Below, in pieces: positions 8,756 through 17,740 of a stretch of 64,000 nt of DNA. A program made the translations under genes and the position numbers. The notes under the pieces are model-generated. The model was not told the origin of the DNA, made no database searches, and was given only the letters and a program-made list of their open reading frames with translations. Positions within the stretch are counted from its first letter, which is position 1. Each line of letters begins with the position of its first letter. The DNA is from Leclercia adecarboxylata (GTDB lineage: Bacteria; Pseudomonadota; Gammaproteobacteria; Enterobacterales; Enterobacteriaceae): contig DERO01000005.1 in the NCBI GenBank assembly GCA_002360945.1, positions 44,523 to 108,522 on the forward strand. Reading direction: 5' to 3'.

Positions 8756-9361
8756 GTGAATCGTTTTGTAATTGCCGATCCCACGCTGTGTATCGGGTGC
8801 CATACCTGTGAGGCAGCCTGCTCAGAAAACCATCGCCAGCATGGCCTGCAAAGCCAGCCGCGACTGAAAGTGATGCGCAACAACACCGACTCTGCGCCGC
8901 AGCTGTGCCATCACTGCGAAGATGCTCCCTGCGCCCAGGTGTGCCCGGTCAATGCCATCACCCGCATTGACGGTGCCATCCAGCTCAATGAAAGCCTGTG
9001 CGTCAGCTGCAAGCTGTGCGGTATTGCCTGCCCGTTTGGTGCCGTTGAGTTTGCCGGCAGCCGTCCGCGGGCCATTCCTGCCAACTGTAATACCAGCAAG
9101 GCACCGATGGCCCCGCCGGCACCCGCCCGCGTCAGCCCGTTCCTCGACTGGGTGCCTGGCGTGCGCGCCATCGCGGTGAAGTGCGATCTCTGCTACTTCG
9201 ACCCCGACGGCCCGGCGTGCGTCCGCACCTGTCCGACCAAATCCCTGCGTCTGATTAATAACGCGGACATCGCGCGCGCCAGCCGGAACAAGCGCGAACT
9301 CACCCTGCATACGGATCTGGGCGATCTGTCGCTGTTCCAGTCGCAACAAGGAGAGCTTTGA
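8756..9361 (+). CDS. hycB: Formate hydrogenlyase iron-sulfur subunit HycB
   Basis: Polyferredoxin-like subunit that passes electrons from formate dehydrogenase H to the hydrogenase-3 arm. The start is a GTG giving MNRFVIADP, after a good ribosome site (AGAGGAAACCAG); an upstream in-frame ATG would add eight unconserved residues. It is 201 aa and carries four [4Fe-4S] cysteine clusters: CIGCHTCEAAC, CHHCEDAPCAQVC, CVSCKLCGIAC and the CDLC...CVRTC pair. Its stop overlaps the hycC ATG (ATGA). It is a paralogue of hydN at 31356. Confidence 0.96.
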   Translation: MNRFVIADPTLCIGCHTCEAACSENHRQHGLQSQPRLKVMRNNTDSAPQLCHHCEDAPCAQVCPVNAITRIDGAIQLNESLCVSCKLCGIACPFGAVEFAGSRPRAIPANCNTSKAPMAPPAPARVSPFLDWVPGVRAIAVKCDLCYFDPDGPACVRTCPTKSLRLINNADIARASRNKRELTLHTDLGDLSLFQSQQGEL

Positions 9362-11184
9362 TGAACGCCTTATCGTTAATTAACCAGGCGCTGGCGTGGT
9401 ATGTCATCAGCGCGGTGCTGGCGTGGGTGTGTTGCGCCCACCGGCCGCTCAGCGGTGCCATCGCCGGGATCGGCGGGGCGGTTGCCAGCGCCATGGCGGT
9501 GGGGGCAGGGGCGATCGCGCTGCTCTCTTCGCAACCTCAGCACGCAGAGATGGCCTGGCTGCACCTCGGTATGCAGATGAGCGGCATCCGCGCGATTTGG
9601 CTGATCGCCATCGGCCTGCCGGCGTGCCTGATCAGCCTGTTTACCATTGCCTGGCACCGTCACCCGCAGGCGAAAGCCAACGGCCTGCTGACCAACCTGC
9701 TGATGGCTGCCGCCGTGGCCGCCATCATGGTCGATAACCTCGGATGGCTGGTGGTGATGGCTGAAGTGATGGCCCTCTGCGCCGCGTTTCTCACCGGCTG
9801 CGCCCAGTCCGGCAAGCTGTGGTTTGTGCTGGGCCGTCTGGGGACGATCCTGCTGGCCATCGCCTGCTGGCAGGCGTGGAGCTACTACGGCACCCTGAAC
9901 TTTGGCGCGATGAGTGCCCTGGCTACCGCCCAGGCACCGGGGGCCAGCATCTGGCTGCCGGGGCTGGCGGGCTTTGGCCTGCTGGCCGGGGTGATCCCAC
10001 TGCACGGCTGGGCTCCGCAGGCCCATGCTAACGCCAGCGCCCCAGCGGCCGCGCTGTTCTCCACGGTAGTGATGAAGGTCGGTCTCTACGGCATGCTCAC
10101 CGTTTCCCTCAGTGGAGCCTTACCGCCGCTGTGGCTCGGAGTGCTGCTACTGGTGATGGGGATGCTCACCGCCTTTATCGGCGGGCTGTATGCCCTGATG
10201 GAGCACAACATCCAGCGTCTGCTGGCGTACCACACCCTGGAAAACATCGGCATTATTCTGCTCGGCCTTGGGGCAGGCGTCACCGGCATTGCGCTGCACA
10301 GCAACCTGCTGATTGCGCTGGGCTTTACCGGCGGCCTCTACCACCTGATCAACCACGGGCTGTTTAAAACCACGCTGTTCCTCGGCGCGGGCGCGGTGTG
10401 GTATCGCACCGGCCATCGCGACATCGAGAAGCTCGGCGGCATCGGCAAAAAAATGCCGCTGATCTCGCTGGCCATGCTGGTGGGGCTGATGGCGATGGCG
10501 GCCCTGCCGCCGCTGAACGGTTTTGCCGGAGAGTGGGTGATCTATCAGTCCTTCTTTAACCTCGGCACTCACGACGCCTTCGTTGCCCGTCTGCTGGGAC
10601 CGCTGCTGGCAACCGGCCTGGCGATCACCGGCGCGCTGGCGGTGATGTGTATGGCGAAAGTCTATGGCGTCACCTTCCTCGGCGCACCGCGCACGAAGGA
10701 GGCGGAAAACGCCTGCTGCGCCCCGGGGATGATGACCTTCAGCACCGTGCTGGCGGCGCTGCTCTGCGTGGCAGGTGGCGTGGCGGCCCCGTGGTTCCTG
10801 CCGGTTATCAGCGGCCTGTTCCCGGTCAGCGGTGGTGAGATGTCTACCGTCTCGCAACCAATGATTACCCTGCTGCTGCTCGCCGGTCTGCTGCTGCCGT
10901 TTATCGTGATAGTGCTGTTCAAAGGTGACCGTCTGGCGAACCGCTCCCGCGGCTTTGCCTGGGTCTGCGGGTACGATCACGAAGCCGCGATGGTCATCAC
11001 CGCTCACGGCTTTGCGATGCCGGTGAAGGAGTCCTTTGCCCCGGTGCTGAAGCTGCGCAAGTGGCTTAACCCGGTGCGCCTGATCCCCGGCTGGCAGTGC
11101 GACGGCACCGCCGTCTTGTTCCACCGTATCGCCCTGATTGAGCTGGCGGTGCTGGTGGTTGTCGTTATCTCCCGAGGAGCCTGA
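9361..11184 (+). CDS. hycC: Formate hydrogenlyase membrane subunit HycC
   Basis: Large integral membrane subunit (607 aa; E. coli 608) related to the antiporter-like NuoL/M subunits of complex I and a candidate path for ion translocation. It is built of about 14-16 hydrophobic segments. Conserved elements include PLHGWAPQAHANASAPAAAL, YHTLENIGIILLGLG and LYHLINHGLFKTTLFLGAG, each holding family Lys/His residues within membrane helices. Translation is coupled to hycB by an ATGA overlap; hycD starts 3 bp after its stop. Confidence 0.97.
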   Translation: MNALSLINQALAWYVISAVLAWVCCAHRPLSGAIAGIGGAVASAMAVGAGAIALLSSQPQHAEMAWLHLGMQMSGIRAIWLIAIGLPACLISLFTIAWHRHPQAKANGLLTNLLMAAAVAAIMVDNLGWLVVMAEVMALCAAFLTGCAQSGKLWFVLGRLGTILLAIACWQAWSYYGTLNFGAMSALATAQAPGASIWLPGLAGFGLLAGVIPLHGWAPQAHANASAPAAALFSTVVMKVGLYGMLTVSLSGALPPLWLGVLLLVMGMLTAFIGGLYALMEHNIQRLLAYHTLENIGIILLGLGAGVTGIALHSNLLIALGFTGGLYHLINHGLFKTTLFLGAGAVWYRTGHRDIEKLGGIGKKMPLISLAMLVGLMAMAALPPLNGFAGEWVIYQSFFNLGTHDAFVARLLGPLLATGLAITGALAVMCMAKVYGVTFLGAPRTKEAENACCAPGMMTFSTVLAALLCVAGGVAAPWFLPVISGLFPVSGGEMSTVSQPMITLLLLAGLLLPFIVIVLFKGDRLANRSRGFAWVCGYDHEAAMVITAHGFAMPVKESFAPVLKLRKWLNPVRLIPGWQCDGTAVLFHRIALIELAVLVVVVISRGA

Positions 11185-11186
11185 GC

Positions 11187-12110
11187 ATGACCCTCATCTT
11201 TGCTTTGATTCAGGCGCTGGTGCTGTTTGCCGTTGCGCCGCTGCTGGCGGGCATTACCCGCGTGGCGCGTGCCCGCCTGCATACCCGTCGCGGGCCGGAT
11301 ATCTTCCAGGAGTACCGGGATCTGATCAAACTCCTGGGCCGCCAGAGCGTGGCCCCGGCGGCCTCCGGCTGGGTCTTCCGCCTGATGCCCTTTGTGATGG
11401 TGGCGGTGATGTTTGCCATTGCCACGGCGCTGCCGGTGATCACCCTGGCTTCGCCGCTGCCTGCGCTGGGGGATCTGATCACCCTGATCTACCTCTTCGC
11501 CATCGCCCGCTTCTTCTTCGCCATTGCCGGCCTCGATACCGGCAGCCCGTTCACCGGGATTGGCGCGAGCCGTGAAGCGATGCTCGGCGTGCTGGTGGAG
11601 CCGATCCTGCTCCTGGGTCTGTGGGTCGCCGCGCAGGTGGCGGGCAATACCCACATCAGCGCCGTGACCGCGACCATCTACCACTGGCCGGCGGCACACT
11701 CCGTGACGCTGATTCTGGCACTTTGCGCCTGCGCCTTCGCCACCTTTATTGAGATGGGCAAGCTGCCGTTTGACCTCGCCGAAGCCGAGCAGGAGCTGCA
11801 GGAAGGCCCGCTGTCGGAATACAGCGGCGCGGGCTTTGCGCTCCTCAAGTGGGGCATCAGCCTGAAACAGCTGGTGGTGCTGCAGATGTTCGTCGGGGTG
11901 TTTATCCCCTGGGGACAGATGACGCAGTTCTCCGCAGGCGGCCTGCTGCTGGCGATCGTCATTGCGGTGGTCAAGCTGATCGCGGGCGTGCTGGTCATCG
12001 CCCTGTTTGAGAACAGCATGGCGCGTCTGCGCTTTAACGCCACCTCACGCATTACCTGGACCGGTTTCGGTCTGGCATTTTTAGCTTTCGTCTCCTTGCT
12101 GGCGGCGTGA
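11187..12110 (+). CDS. hycD: Formate hydrogenlyase membrane subunit HycD
   Basis: NuoH-like membrane subunit (307 aa) that anchors the hydrogenase arm to the membrane. Hydrophobic helices fill the length. The family motifs RRGPDIFQEYRDLIKLL and EMGKLPFDLAEAEQELQEG are present; the acidic loop of the latter faces the NiFe subunits. It lies between hycC and hycE with 15 bp or less on each side. Confidence 0.97.
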   Translation: MTLIFALIQALVLFAVAPLLAGITRVARARLHTRRGPDIFQEYRDLIKLLGRQSVAPAASGWVFRLMPFVMVAVMFAIATALPVITLASPLPALGDLITLIYLFAIARFFFAIAGLDTGSPFTGIGASREAMLGVLVEPILLLGLWVAAQVAGNTHISAVTATIYHWPAAHSVTLILALCACAFATFIEMGKLPFDLAEAEQELQEGPLSEYSGAGFALLKWGISLKQLVVLQMFVGVFIPWGQMTQFSAGGLLLAIVIAVVKLIAGVLVIALFENSMARLRFNATSRITWTGFGLAFLAFVSLLAA

Positions 12111-12125
12111 CTGTAGAGAATAACC

Positions 12126-13835
12126 ATGTCTGAAGAAAAAGTTGGTCAACACTATCTCGCCGCACTGCATCAGGCCTTCCCGGGCGTGGTGCTGGATGAA
12201 GCCTGGCAGACCAAAGATCAAATCACCGTGACGGTGAAAATTAACTACCTGCCGGAAGTGGTCGAGTTCCTGTACTACAAGCAGGGCGGCTGGCTGTCGG
12301 TGCTGTTTGGCAACGATGAACGCCAGCTCTGCGGCAGCTACGCCGTCTACTACGTGCTGTCGATGGAGCAGGGCACCCGCTGCTGGCTCACCGTGCGCGT
12401 GGAAGTGGACGCCGACAAGCCGGAGTTCCCGTCCGTCACCCCGCGCGTGCCCGCGGCAGTATGGGGCGAGCGCGAAGTGCGCGACATGTATGGCCTGGTG
12501 CCGGTGGGCCTGCCGGACGAGCGCCGTCTGGTGCTGCCGGATGACTGGCCGGACGAACTCTATCCGCTGCGCAAAGACAGCATGGACTACCGTCAGCGCC
12601 CGGCCCCGACCACCGATAAAGAAACTTACGCGTTCATCAACGAACTCGGGGATAAGAAGAACAACGTGGTGCCGATTGGCCCGCTGCACGTTACCTCTGA
12701 TGAGCCGGGCCACTTCCGCCTGTTCGTCGACGGCGAGAACATCATCGACGCCGACTACCGTCTGTTCTATGTCCATCGCGGCATGGAGAAACTGGCCGAA
12801 ACCCGCATGGGCTACAACGAAGTGACCTTCCTGTCGGATCGCGTCTGCGGCATCTGCGGCTTTGCCCACAGCACGGCTTACACCACCTCGGTGGAGAACG
12901 CGATGGGGATCGTGGTGCCGGAACGCGCCCAGATGATCCGCGCCATCCTGCTGGAGGTGGAACGCCTGCACTCGCACCTGCTGAACCTCGGCCTGGCCTG
13001 CCACTTCGTCGGCTTTGACTCCGGCTTTATGCAGTTCTTCCGCGTGCGTGAAACCTCCATGAAGATGGCGGAGATCCTCACCGGGGCGCGTAAAACCTAC
13101 GGCCTGAACCTGATCGGCGGCATCCGTCGCGACCTGCTGAAAGAGGACATGATCGCCACCCGCCTGCTGGCCCAGCAGATGCGCCGCGAGGTGCAGGATC
13201 TGGTGGATATTCTGCTGAGTACGCCGAATATCGACCAGCGCACCGTGGGCGTGGGCCGTCTCGACCCGCAAATCGCCCGCGACTTCAGCAACGTCGGCCC
13301 GATGGTGCGCGCCAGCGGCCACGCCCGCGACACCCGCGCCGATCACCCGTTTGTCGGCTACGGACTGCTGCCGATGGAGGTCCACACCGAGCAGGGCTGC
13401 GACGTGATTTCTCGCCTGAAAGTGCGCATCAACGAGGTCTACACCGCCCTGAACATGATCGACTTCGGCCTCGACAACCTGCCGGGCGGCGAGCTGATGG
13501 TGGAAGGCTTTACCTATATCCCGAACCGCTTTGCGCTGGGCTTCAGCGAAGCGCCGCGCGGGGATGATATCCACTGGAGCATGACCGGCGACAACCAGAA
13601 GCTGTGGCGCTGGCGCTGCCGGGCGGCCACCTACGCCAACTGGCCGACCCTGCGCTACATGCTGCGCGGCAACACCGTCTCCGACGCGCCGCTGATTATC
13701 GGCAGCCTCGACCCTTGCTACTCCTGCACCGACCGCATGACGGTCGTCGACGTGCGCAAGAAGAAGAGCAAGGTGGTGCCGTACAAAGAGCTGGAACGCT
13801 ACAGCATTGAACGCAAGAACTCGCCGCTGAAATAA
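12126..13835 (+). CDS. hycE: Hydrogenase 3 large subunit precursor HycE
   Basis: Catalytic NiFe subunit (569 aa) that reduces protons to H2. The N-terminal ~170 residues are the NuoC-like domain and the rest is NuoD-like. The nickel ligands are RVCGICGFAHS (about residues 240-250) and DPCYSC near the C-terminus. After CTDR come exactly 32 residues starting MTVVDVRKKK, the extension that HycI removes in E. coli after Arg537; the same numbering holds here. HypC, HypA/HypB and HycI, encoded nearby, act on this precursor. Confidence 0.98.
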   Translation: MSEEKVGQHYLAALHQAFPGVVLDEAWQTKDQITVTVKINYLPEVVEFLYYKQGGWLSVLFGNDERQLCGSYAVYYVLSMEQGTRCWLTVRVEVDADKPEFPSVTPRVPAAVWGEREVRDMYGLVPVGLPDERRLVLPDDWPDELYPLRKDSMDYRQRPAPTTDKETYAFINELGDKKNNVVPIGPLHVTSDEPGHFRLFVDGENIIDADYRLFYVHRGMEKLAETRMGYNEVTFLSDRVCGICGFAHSTAYTTSVENAMGIVVPERAQMIRAILLEVERLHSHLLNLGLACHFVGFDSGFMQFFRVRETSMKMAEILTGARKTYGLNLIGGIRRDLLKEDMIATRLLAQQMRREVQDLVDILLSTPNIDQRTVGVGRLDPQIARDFSNVGPMVRASGHARDTRADHPFVGYGLLPMEVHTEQGCDVISRLKVRINEVYTALNMIDFGLDNLPGGELMVEGFTYIPNRFALGFSEAPRGDDIHWSMTGDNQKLWRWRCRAATYANWPTLRYMLRGNTVSDAPLIIGSLDPCYSCTDRMTVVDVRKKKSKVVPYKELERYSIERKNSPLK

Positions 13836-13847
13836 CCCGGAGCACCC

Positions 13848-14393
13848 ATGTTTACTTTTATCAAAAAAGTCATCAAAACCGGCACGGTGACGGAGTCTTA
13901 TCCTCTCCAGCCGATTGCGGTCGACAAAAATATGCGCGGCAAGCCGGAGCACGACCCTAAGCAGTGTATCGGCTGCGCGGCGTGCGTGAACGCCTGCCCG
14001 TCGAATGCCCTGACGGTGGAGACCGATTTAAAGAACGGCGAGCTGTTCTGGCAGTTCAACCTGGGGCGCTGCATCTTCTGCGGACGCTGCGAAGAGGTCT
14101 GCCCGACCACCGCCATCAAGCTCTCTCAGGAGTATGAGCTGGCGGTGTGGAGCAAGGCCGATTTCCTCCAGCAGTCGCGCTTCGATATCTGCCACTGCCG
14201 GGTGTGCGAGCGCCCGTACGCCGTGCAGAAAGAGATCGACTACGTCATCGAACTGCTGCGCCACAACGGCGACAAACGCGCGGAGCGTCACCGGGAAAGT
14301 TTTGAGACCTGCCCGGACTGCAAGCGCCTGCAGGGGCTGACCCCCTCGGACAAAATCCATCTGACCCGCGAGATGAAGGAAGCGACACGATGA
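13848..14393 (+). CDS. hycF: Formate hydrogenlyase iron-sulfur subunit HycF
   Basis: NuoI-like electron-transfer subunit (181 aa). Two classical [4Fe-4S] motifs are clear: [12 protein letters not shown] and [12 protein letters not shown]. Additional cysteines CHCRVC and CPDC in the C-terminal part resemble a rubredoxin-like site. It overlaps hycG by 4 nt. Confidence 0.96.
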   Translation: MFTFIKKVIKTGTVTESYPLQPIAVDKNMRGKPEHDPKQCIGCAACVNACPSNALTVETDLKNGELFWQFNLGRCIFCGRCEEVCPTTAIKLSQEYELAVWSKADFLQQSRFDICHCRVCERPYAVQKEIDYVIELLRHNGDKRAERHRESFETCPDCKRLQGLTPSDKIHLTREMKEATR

Positions 14394-15154
14394 GCGAACT
14401 GTTAGGGCCACGTAACGAACTGGGGATCCCGGTGCCGGTGACGGTGGATGAGTCCATCGCCAGCATGAAGGCCTCGCTGCTGAAAAAAATCAAGCGCTCG
14501 GCCTACGTCTACCGCGTCGACTGCGGCGGCTGCAACGGCTGCGAGATTGAGATCTTCGCCACCCTGTCGCCGATCTTCGACACCGAGCGCTTCGGCATCA
14601 AGGTGGTGCCATCTCCGCGCCACGCCGACATTCTGTTATTTACCGGGGCAGTCACCCGCGCGATGCGCTCCCCGGCGCTGCGCGCGTGGGAATCGGCACC
14701 CGATCCAAAAATCTGCATCTCCTACGGGGCGTGCGGTAACTCCGGCGGCATCTTCCACGACCTGTACTGCGTCTGGGGCGGCACAGACAAAATCGTCCCG
14801 GTGGATGTGTACATCCCCGGCTGCCCGCCGTCGCCTGCCGCCACCCTGTACGGCTTTGCCATGGCGCTGGGGCTGCTGGAGCAGAAGATCCACGCCCGCG
14901 AGCCGGGGGCGCTGGACAATCAGCCTGCGGAACTGCTGCACCCGGAGATGGTTCAGCCCCTGCGGGTCCGCATCGACCGCGCCGCGCGCCGTCTGGCGGG
15001 CTACCGCTACGGTCGCCAGATCGCCGACGACTTTATGCGCCATCTGCTGGAAGGGGATAAAAGCGTAGTGGACTGGCTGGCCCGGGAGAACGACCCGCGT
15101 TTGAACGAGATCGTCGGCAACCTCATCGAGGTGGTCGGGCAGGAGCGTGTCTGA
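14390..15154 (+). CDS. hycG: Hydrogenase 3 small subunit HycG
   Basis: NuoB-like small subunit (254 aa) carrying the [4Fe-4S] cluster next to the NiFe site. Cluster ligands are recognisable in [23 protein letters not shown] and PGCPPSP. There is no Tat signal, consistent with a cytoplasmic-facing enzyme. It overlaps hycF (4 nt) and hycH (1 nt). Confidence 0.97.
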   Translation: MSELLGPRNELGIPVPVTVDESIASMKASLLKKIKRSAYVYRVDCGGCNGCEIEIFATLSPIFDTERFGIKVVPSPRHADILLFTGAVTRAMRSPALRAWESAPDPKICISYGACGNSGGIFHDLYCVWGGTDKIVPVDVYIPGCPPSPAATLYGFAMALGLLEQKIHAREPGALDNQPAELLHPEMVQPLRVRIDRAARRLAGYRYGRQIADDFMRHLLEGDKSVVDWLARENDPRLNEIVGNLIEVVGQERV

Positions 15155-15564
15155 TGAGCGAAACCGTGGTCTTCAGCCAGCTCAGCCGCAAGTTCATTGA
15201 CGAAAACGACAACACCCCCGACGACGCCCAGCAGGTGATCTACTACGGGCTGGCCATCGGCCACCATCTGGGGGTCATCGACTGCCTGGAGGCGGCGCTG
15301 ACCTGCCCGTGGGAAGAGTACCTGGCATGGATCGCCACTCTGGAAACGGGGAGCGAGGCGCGGCGCAAAATGGAGGGCGTGCCGCGCTACGGGGAGATTG
15401 TGATCGACGCGAATCATATTGTGATGCTGGCCAGCGCCTTTGACGCCGCCATAGCGCGGCAGACGGCGCAGCAGCAGACGTGGAGCCGGGCGATGCTCGG
15501 CATGCTCCACGCCATTCACCAGGAAAACGCCATCTATCTGATGGTTCGGAGGCAACGTGACTGA
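15154..15564 (+). CDS. hycH: Formate hydrogenlyase assembly protein HycH
   Basis: 136 aa, the same length as E. coli HycH. It is needed for conversion of the HycE precursor in E. coli but is not part of the final complex. No catalytic motif is seen; the middle of the protein carries GLAIGHHLGVIDCLEAAL. It overlaps the hycI start by 8 nt. Confidence 0.94.
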   Translation: MSETVVFSQLSRKFIDENDNTPDDAQQVIYYGLAIGHHLGVIDCLEAALTCPWEEYLAWIATLETGSEARRKMEGVPRYGEIVIDANHIVMLASAFDAAIARQTAQQQTWSRAMLGMLHAIHQENAIYLMVRRQRD

Positions 15565-16012
15565 TGTTTTACTCTGCGTCGGCAACAGCATGATGGGCGA
15601 CGACGGTGCCGGTCCGCTGCTGGCCGAGATGTGCCGCGAGACACCGCGTGGCGACTGGGTGGTGTTCGACGGCGGCAGCGCCCCGGAAAACGACGTGGTC
15701 GCGATCCGCGAGCTGCGCCCGGCGCGCCTGCTGATTGTCGATGCGACGGATATGGGGCTCAACCCCGGCGAGATCCGCCGCATCGACCCGGACGACATCG
15801 CCGAGATGTTTATGATGACGACGCACAATATGCCGCTGAACTACCTGGTGGATCAGCTTAAGGGGGATGTGGGGGAGGTGGTTTTCCTCGGGGTGCAGCC
15901 GGATATTGTGGGGTTTTATTATCCGATGACGGAGGCGATTAAAGCTGCTGTTGAGAGGGTGTATGAAAGTCTGCTAGACCGGGATGGGGTGCTGGTGTTT
16001 GGGGAGTTGTAG
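15557..16012 (+). CDS. hycI: Hydrogenase 3 maturation endopeptidase HycI
   Basis: Aspartic-type, nickel-dependent protease that cuts the 32-residue tail from HycE once nickel is inserted. It is 151 aa (E. coli 156; the C-terminus is slightly shorter). The start is GTG (MTDVLLCVGN) with GGAGG four bases upstream. Nickel-binding acids and histidine lie in GNSMMGDDGAGP, DATDMG and MTTHNMPLNYL. It is the last gene of hyc and is followed by REP-like repeats. Confidence 0.96.
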   Translation: MTDVLLCVGNSMMGDDGAGPLLAEMCRETPRGDWVVFDGGSAPENDVVAIRELRPARLLIVDATDMGLNPGEIRRIDPDDIAEMFMMTTHNMPLNYLVDQLKGDVGEVVFLGVQPDIVGFYYPMTEAIKAAVERVYESLLDRDGVLVFGEL

Positions 16013-16042
16013 CGCGTAATCACGAAGGTACCTCTCTGGAAA

Positions 16043-16235
16043 TGCCCGGTGGCGGCTAGCGCCTTACCGGGCCTACGAAAAATGCGTCATTTGTTGATAT
16101 CCTGGGTTTTGTAGGCCGTGCAAGGCGTCAGCCGCCGCCCGGCAGAAGCGAGCACAATATTTAAACCAGGTTGCTGACTGCGTGTATCTCTCTGGAATTG
16201 CCCGGTGGCGGCTTACGTCTTACCGGACCTATGCC
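16043..16235. repeat. REP/BIME-like repeat cluster downstream of hycI
   Basis: Three palindromic units: 16043-16072 (GCCCGGTGGCGGCT arm with a matching TACCGGGC arm), 16111-16144 (GTAGGCC with a GCCCGGC arm, opposite orientation) and 16200-16235. Units 1 and 3 share the flanking words CTCTCTGGAA and CCCGGTGGCGGCT, so part of the cluster is a direct duplication. It fills the 305-bp gap 16013-16317 and marks the junction between the hyc core and the accessory block. Confidence 0.8.
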
Positions 16236-16317
16236 TGTATTTTTTATTAATTATGATTTTCGTGAAGTGGTAAACCGAATTTAATTTTGACGGGTATATG
16301 AGAATGGGAGTTTAGAC

Positions 16318-16725
16318 GTGAGGTTGCGTGAAAGTGTAGGGAAGATCCTTATGTCTGCAGTTGTGTTCAGTCTAGCGGCAGGTTGTGCACCGTTACATCC
16401 TGCTGCATGTCATAAAACTACCGCAATGGGTAACTGCAGTTCTGGCCGCTGGGACGATCAGGATGAATGGGGTGCGCAGGCGCGGGGTATTAAGGCTGCA
16501 ATAGAAGATAAAATTGCTGAGCCACATCGCTGGAAGGGCAAAAAATGCCGGCTGCATATGGAATTTGCACAGGATGGTACGGCTTTGAAGATATCAACCA
16601 GCAAGGGCAACAAAGAGTATTGCGAGGCGGTGAAACTGGCGGCCCAAAAAGCGAAGTTCCCGGCGTTTAGTAATCCAGAGGTGTATCGGGATTTTCAAAA
16701 GGTTGGGTTTGATATGCAGGGTTAG
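16318..16725 (+). CDS. Lipoprotein with a TolA C-terminal-like domain
   Basis: 135 aa from a GTG start with GGGAG seven bases upstream. The N-terminus is a lipoprotein signal ending LAAGC (Cys23 as lipid acceptor, Ala at +2, so outer-membrane sorting is likely). Residues about 55-133 resemble the periplasmic domain III of TolA: AIEDKIAEPHRWKGKKCRLH corresponds to the TolA segment around its first cysteine, and YCEAVKLAAQKAKFP to the second. The two cysteines are positioned as in TolA. TolA's coiled-coil region and membrane helix are missing, so this is a free-standing domain, not TolA itself. Role unknown. The assignment is from remembered TolA sequence. Confidence 0.75.
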   Translation: MRLRESVGKILMSAVVFSLAAGCAPLHPAACHKTTAMGNCSSGRWDDQDEWGAQARGIKAAIEDKIAEPHRWKGKKCRLHMEFAQDGTALKISTSKGNKEYCEAVKLAAQKAKFPAFSNPEVYRDFQKVGFDMQG

Positions 16726-16930
16726 CCAGGGAATTATTGTATGGGCTGCTTTGTGCCAAGAGCGGACGTTGTTAATCTCAGACTGAGTAAGTTAATCGAA
16801 CACAGGCCAATACGGAAAATTGTTTACCAACGCACGAAGCTCAGTTTAATCTCGTGTTTTGACAGTATTACTAATAACAAATAGGGCTGCAGCCCCTTTC
16901 AAGGTTGAATGCCCAACATAAGGAAGGGTT

Positions 16931-17740
16931 ATGCTGCCTGATCATTTAAAAGGTTTAAATTTAAGGCCGTCAGGTTTGAAAACTGTTGAAGGCCGTACAA
17001 TAAATATTTGGGAGTTTTCACCCCCAACCGATCCGGCTCTTCTTGACAGCTGGGCACTACATTTTCGCCGACAATACTGTTCAGACCATGAGCTTCCGGA
17101 ACTCTTGTGCGGGACGGGGATGACGGCCGAACAGTATTTGAATGCATACATTTTTCCCGACAGAACTAAGTCACCCGGACCTTCTATTCGTTCGGGTGAC
17201 TTCGCTGAATTTCTCATTTCCGATTACTTGGAGTTCATGCTTAATCTCTGGGTCCCTCGGGAAAAATACGCTGAAAAGGCAAGCAACAACGAATCTGTCA
17301 AGGGTGTGGATATAATAGGCTTCCATCAACTGGATGCTGCAATTCCCACTGCGAGAGATGCCCTCTATGCCTTTGAAGTTAAAGCGTCACTTTCGGGAAG
17401 TAACTATGGCGGCCAGCTGCAGAATGCGGTCAACGATGGATCTAACGATCAGCACATAAGGCTGGCTGTCACTTTAAACGCTACCAAACGCAGATTCCTT
17501 CGCGAAGGGGAAGCACTGGAAGTGAGCCGGATCTCACGTTTTCAGAATCCAGCAGATAACCCTTATACCTACTTGTCCGGTGCGGTTGCTGTTCTCTGCA
17601 ATACCGCATTCAATGAAGAGGAACTTGCTAAAACTCTCGCCAACGATCACTCGAATGCTGCAGCCCTTTACCTGATGGTTGTACGCTCTGACCTTCAGAT
17701 GCAACTGGTTCATGAGCTTTATGAGAGGGCTTGCAAATGA
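16931..17740 (+). CDS. hamA: Hachiman anti-phage protein HamA (DUF1837 nuclease)
   Basis: 269 aa. It has the DUF1837 pattern of a PD-(D/E)XK nuclease: SGDFAE (Glu93), VKGVDIIGFH (Asp127) and YAFEVKAS (Glu149, Lys151). In characterised Hachiman systems HamA is a nuclease held inactive by the helicase HamB; detection of damaged or altered DNA releases it and DNA is degraded, stopping phage growth. The stop overlaps the ATG of the helicase gene (ATGA), the standard two-gene Hachiman arrangement. The start ATG has AAGGAAGG upstream. Codon use is AT-richer than the hyc genes, consistent with transfer. Confidence 0.88.
   Translation: MLPDHLKGLNLRPSGLKTVEGRTINIWEFSPPTDPALLDSWALHFRRQYCSDHELPELLCGTGMTAEQYLNAYIFPDRTKSPGPSIRSGDFAEFLISDYLEFMLNLWVPREKYAEKASNNESVKGVDIIGFHQLDAAIPTARDALYAFEVKASLSGSNYGGQLQNAVNDGSNDQHIRLAVTLNATKRRFLREGEALEVSRISRFQNPADNPYTYLSGAVAVLCNTAFNEEELAKTLANDHSNAAALYLMVVRSDLQMQLVHELYERACK

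Noticed and set aside
12081..13952. Long minus-strand open frame opposite hycE
   Set aside because: It is a shadow of GC-rich hycE codon bias; the His/Ala/Val-rich translation resembles no protein and hycE is certain.
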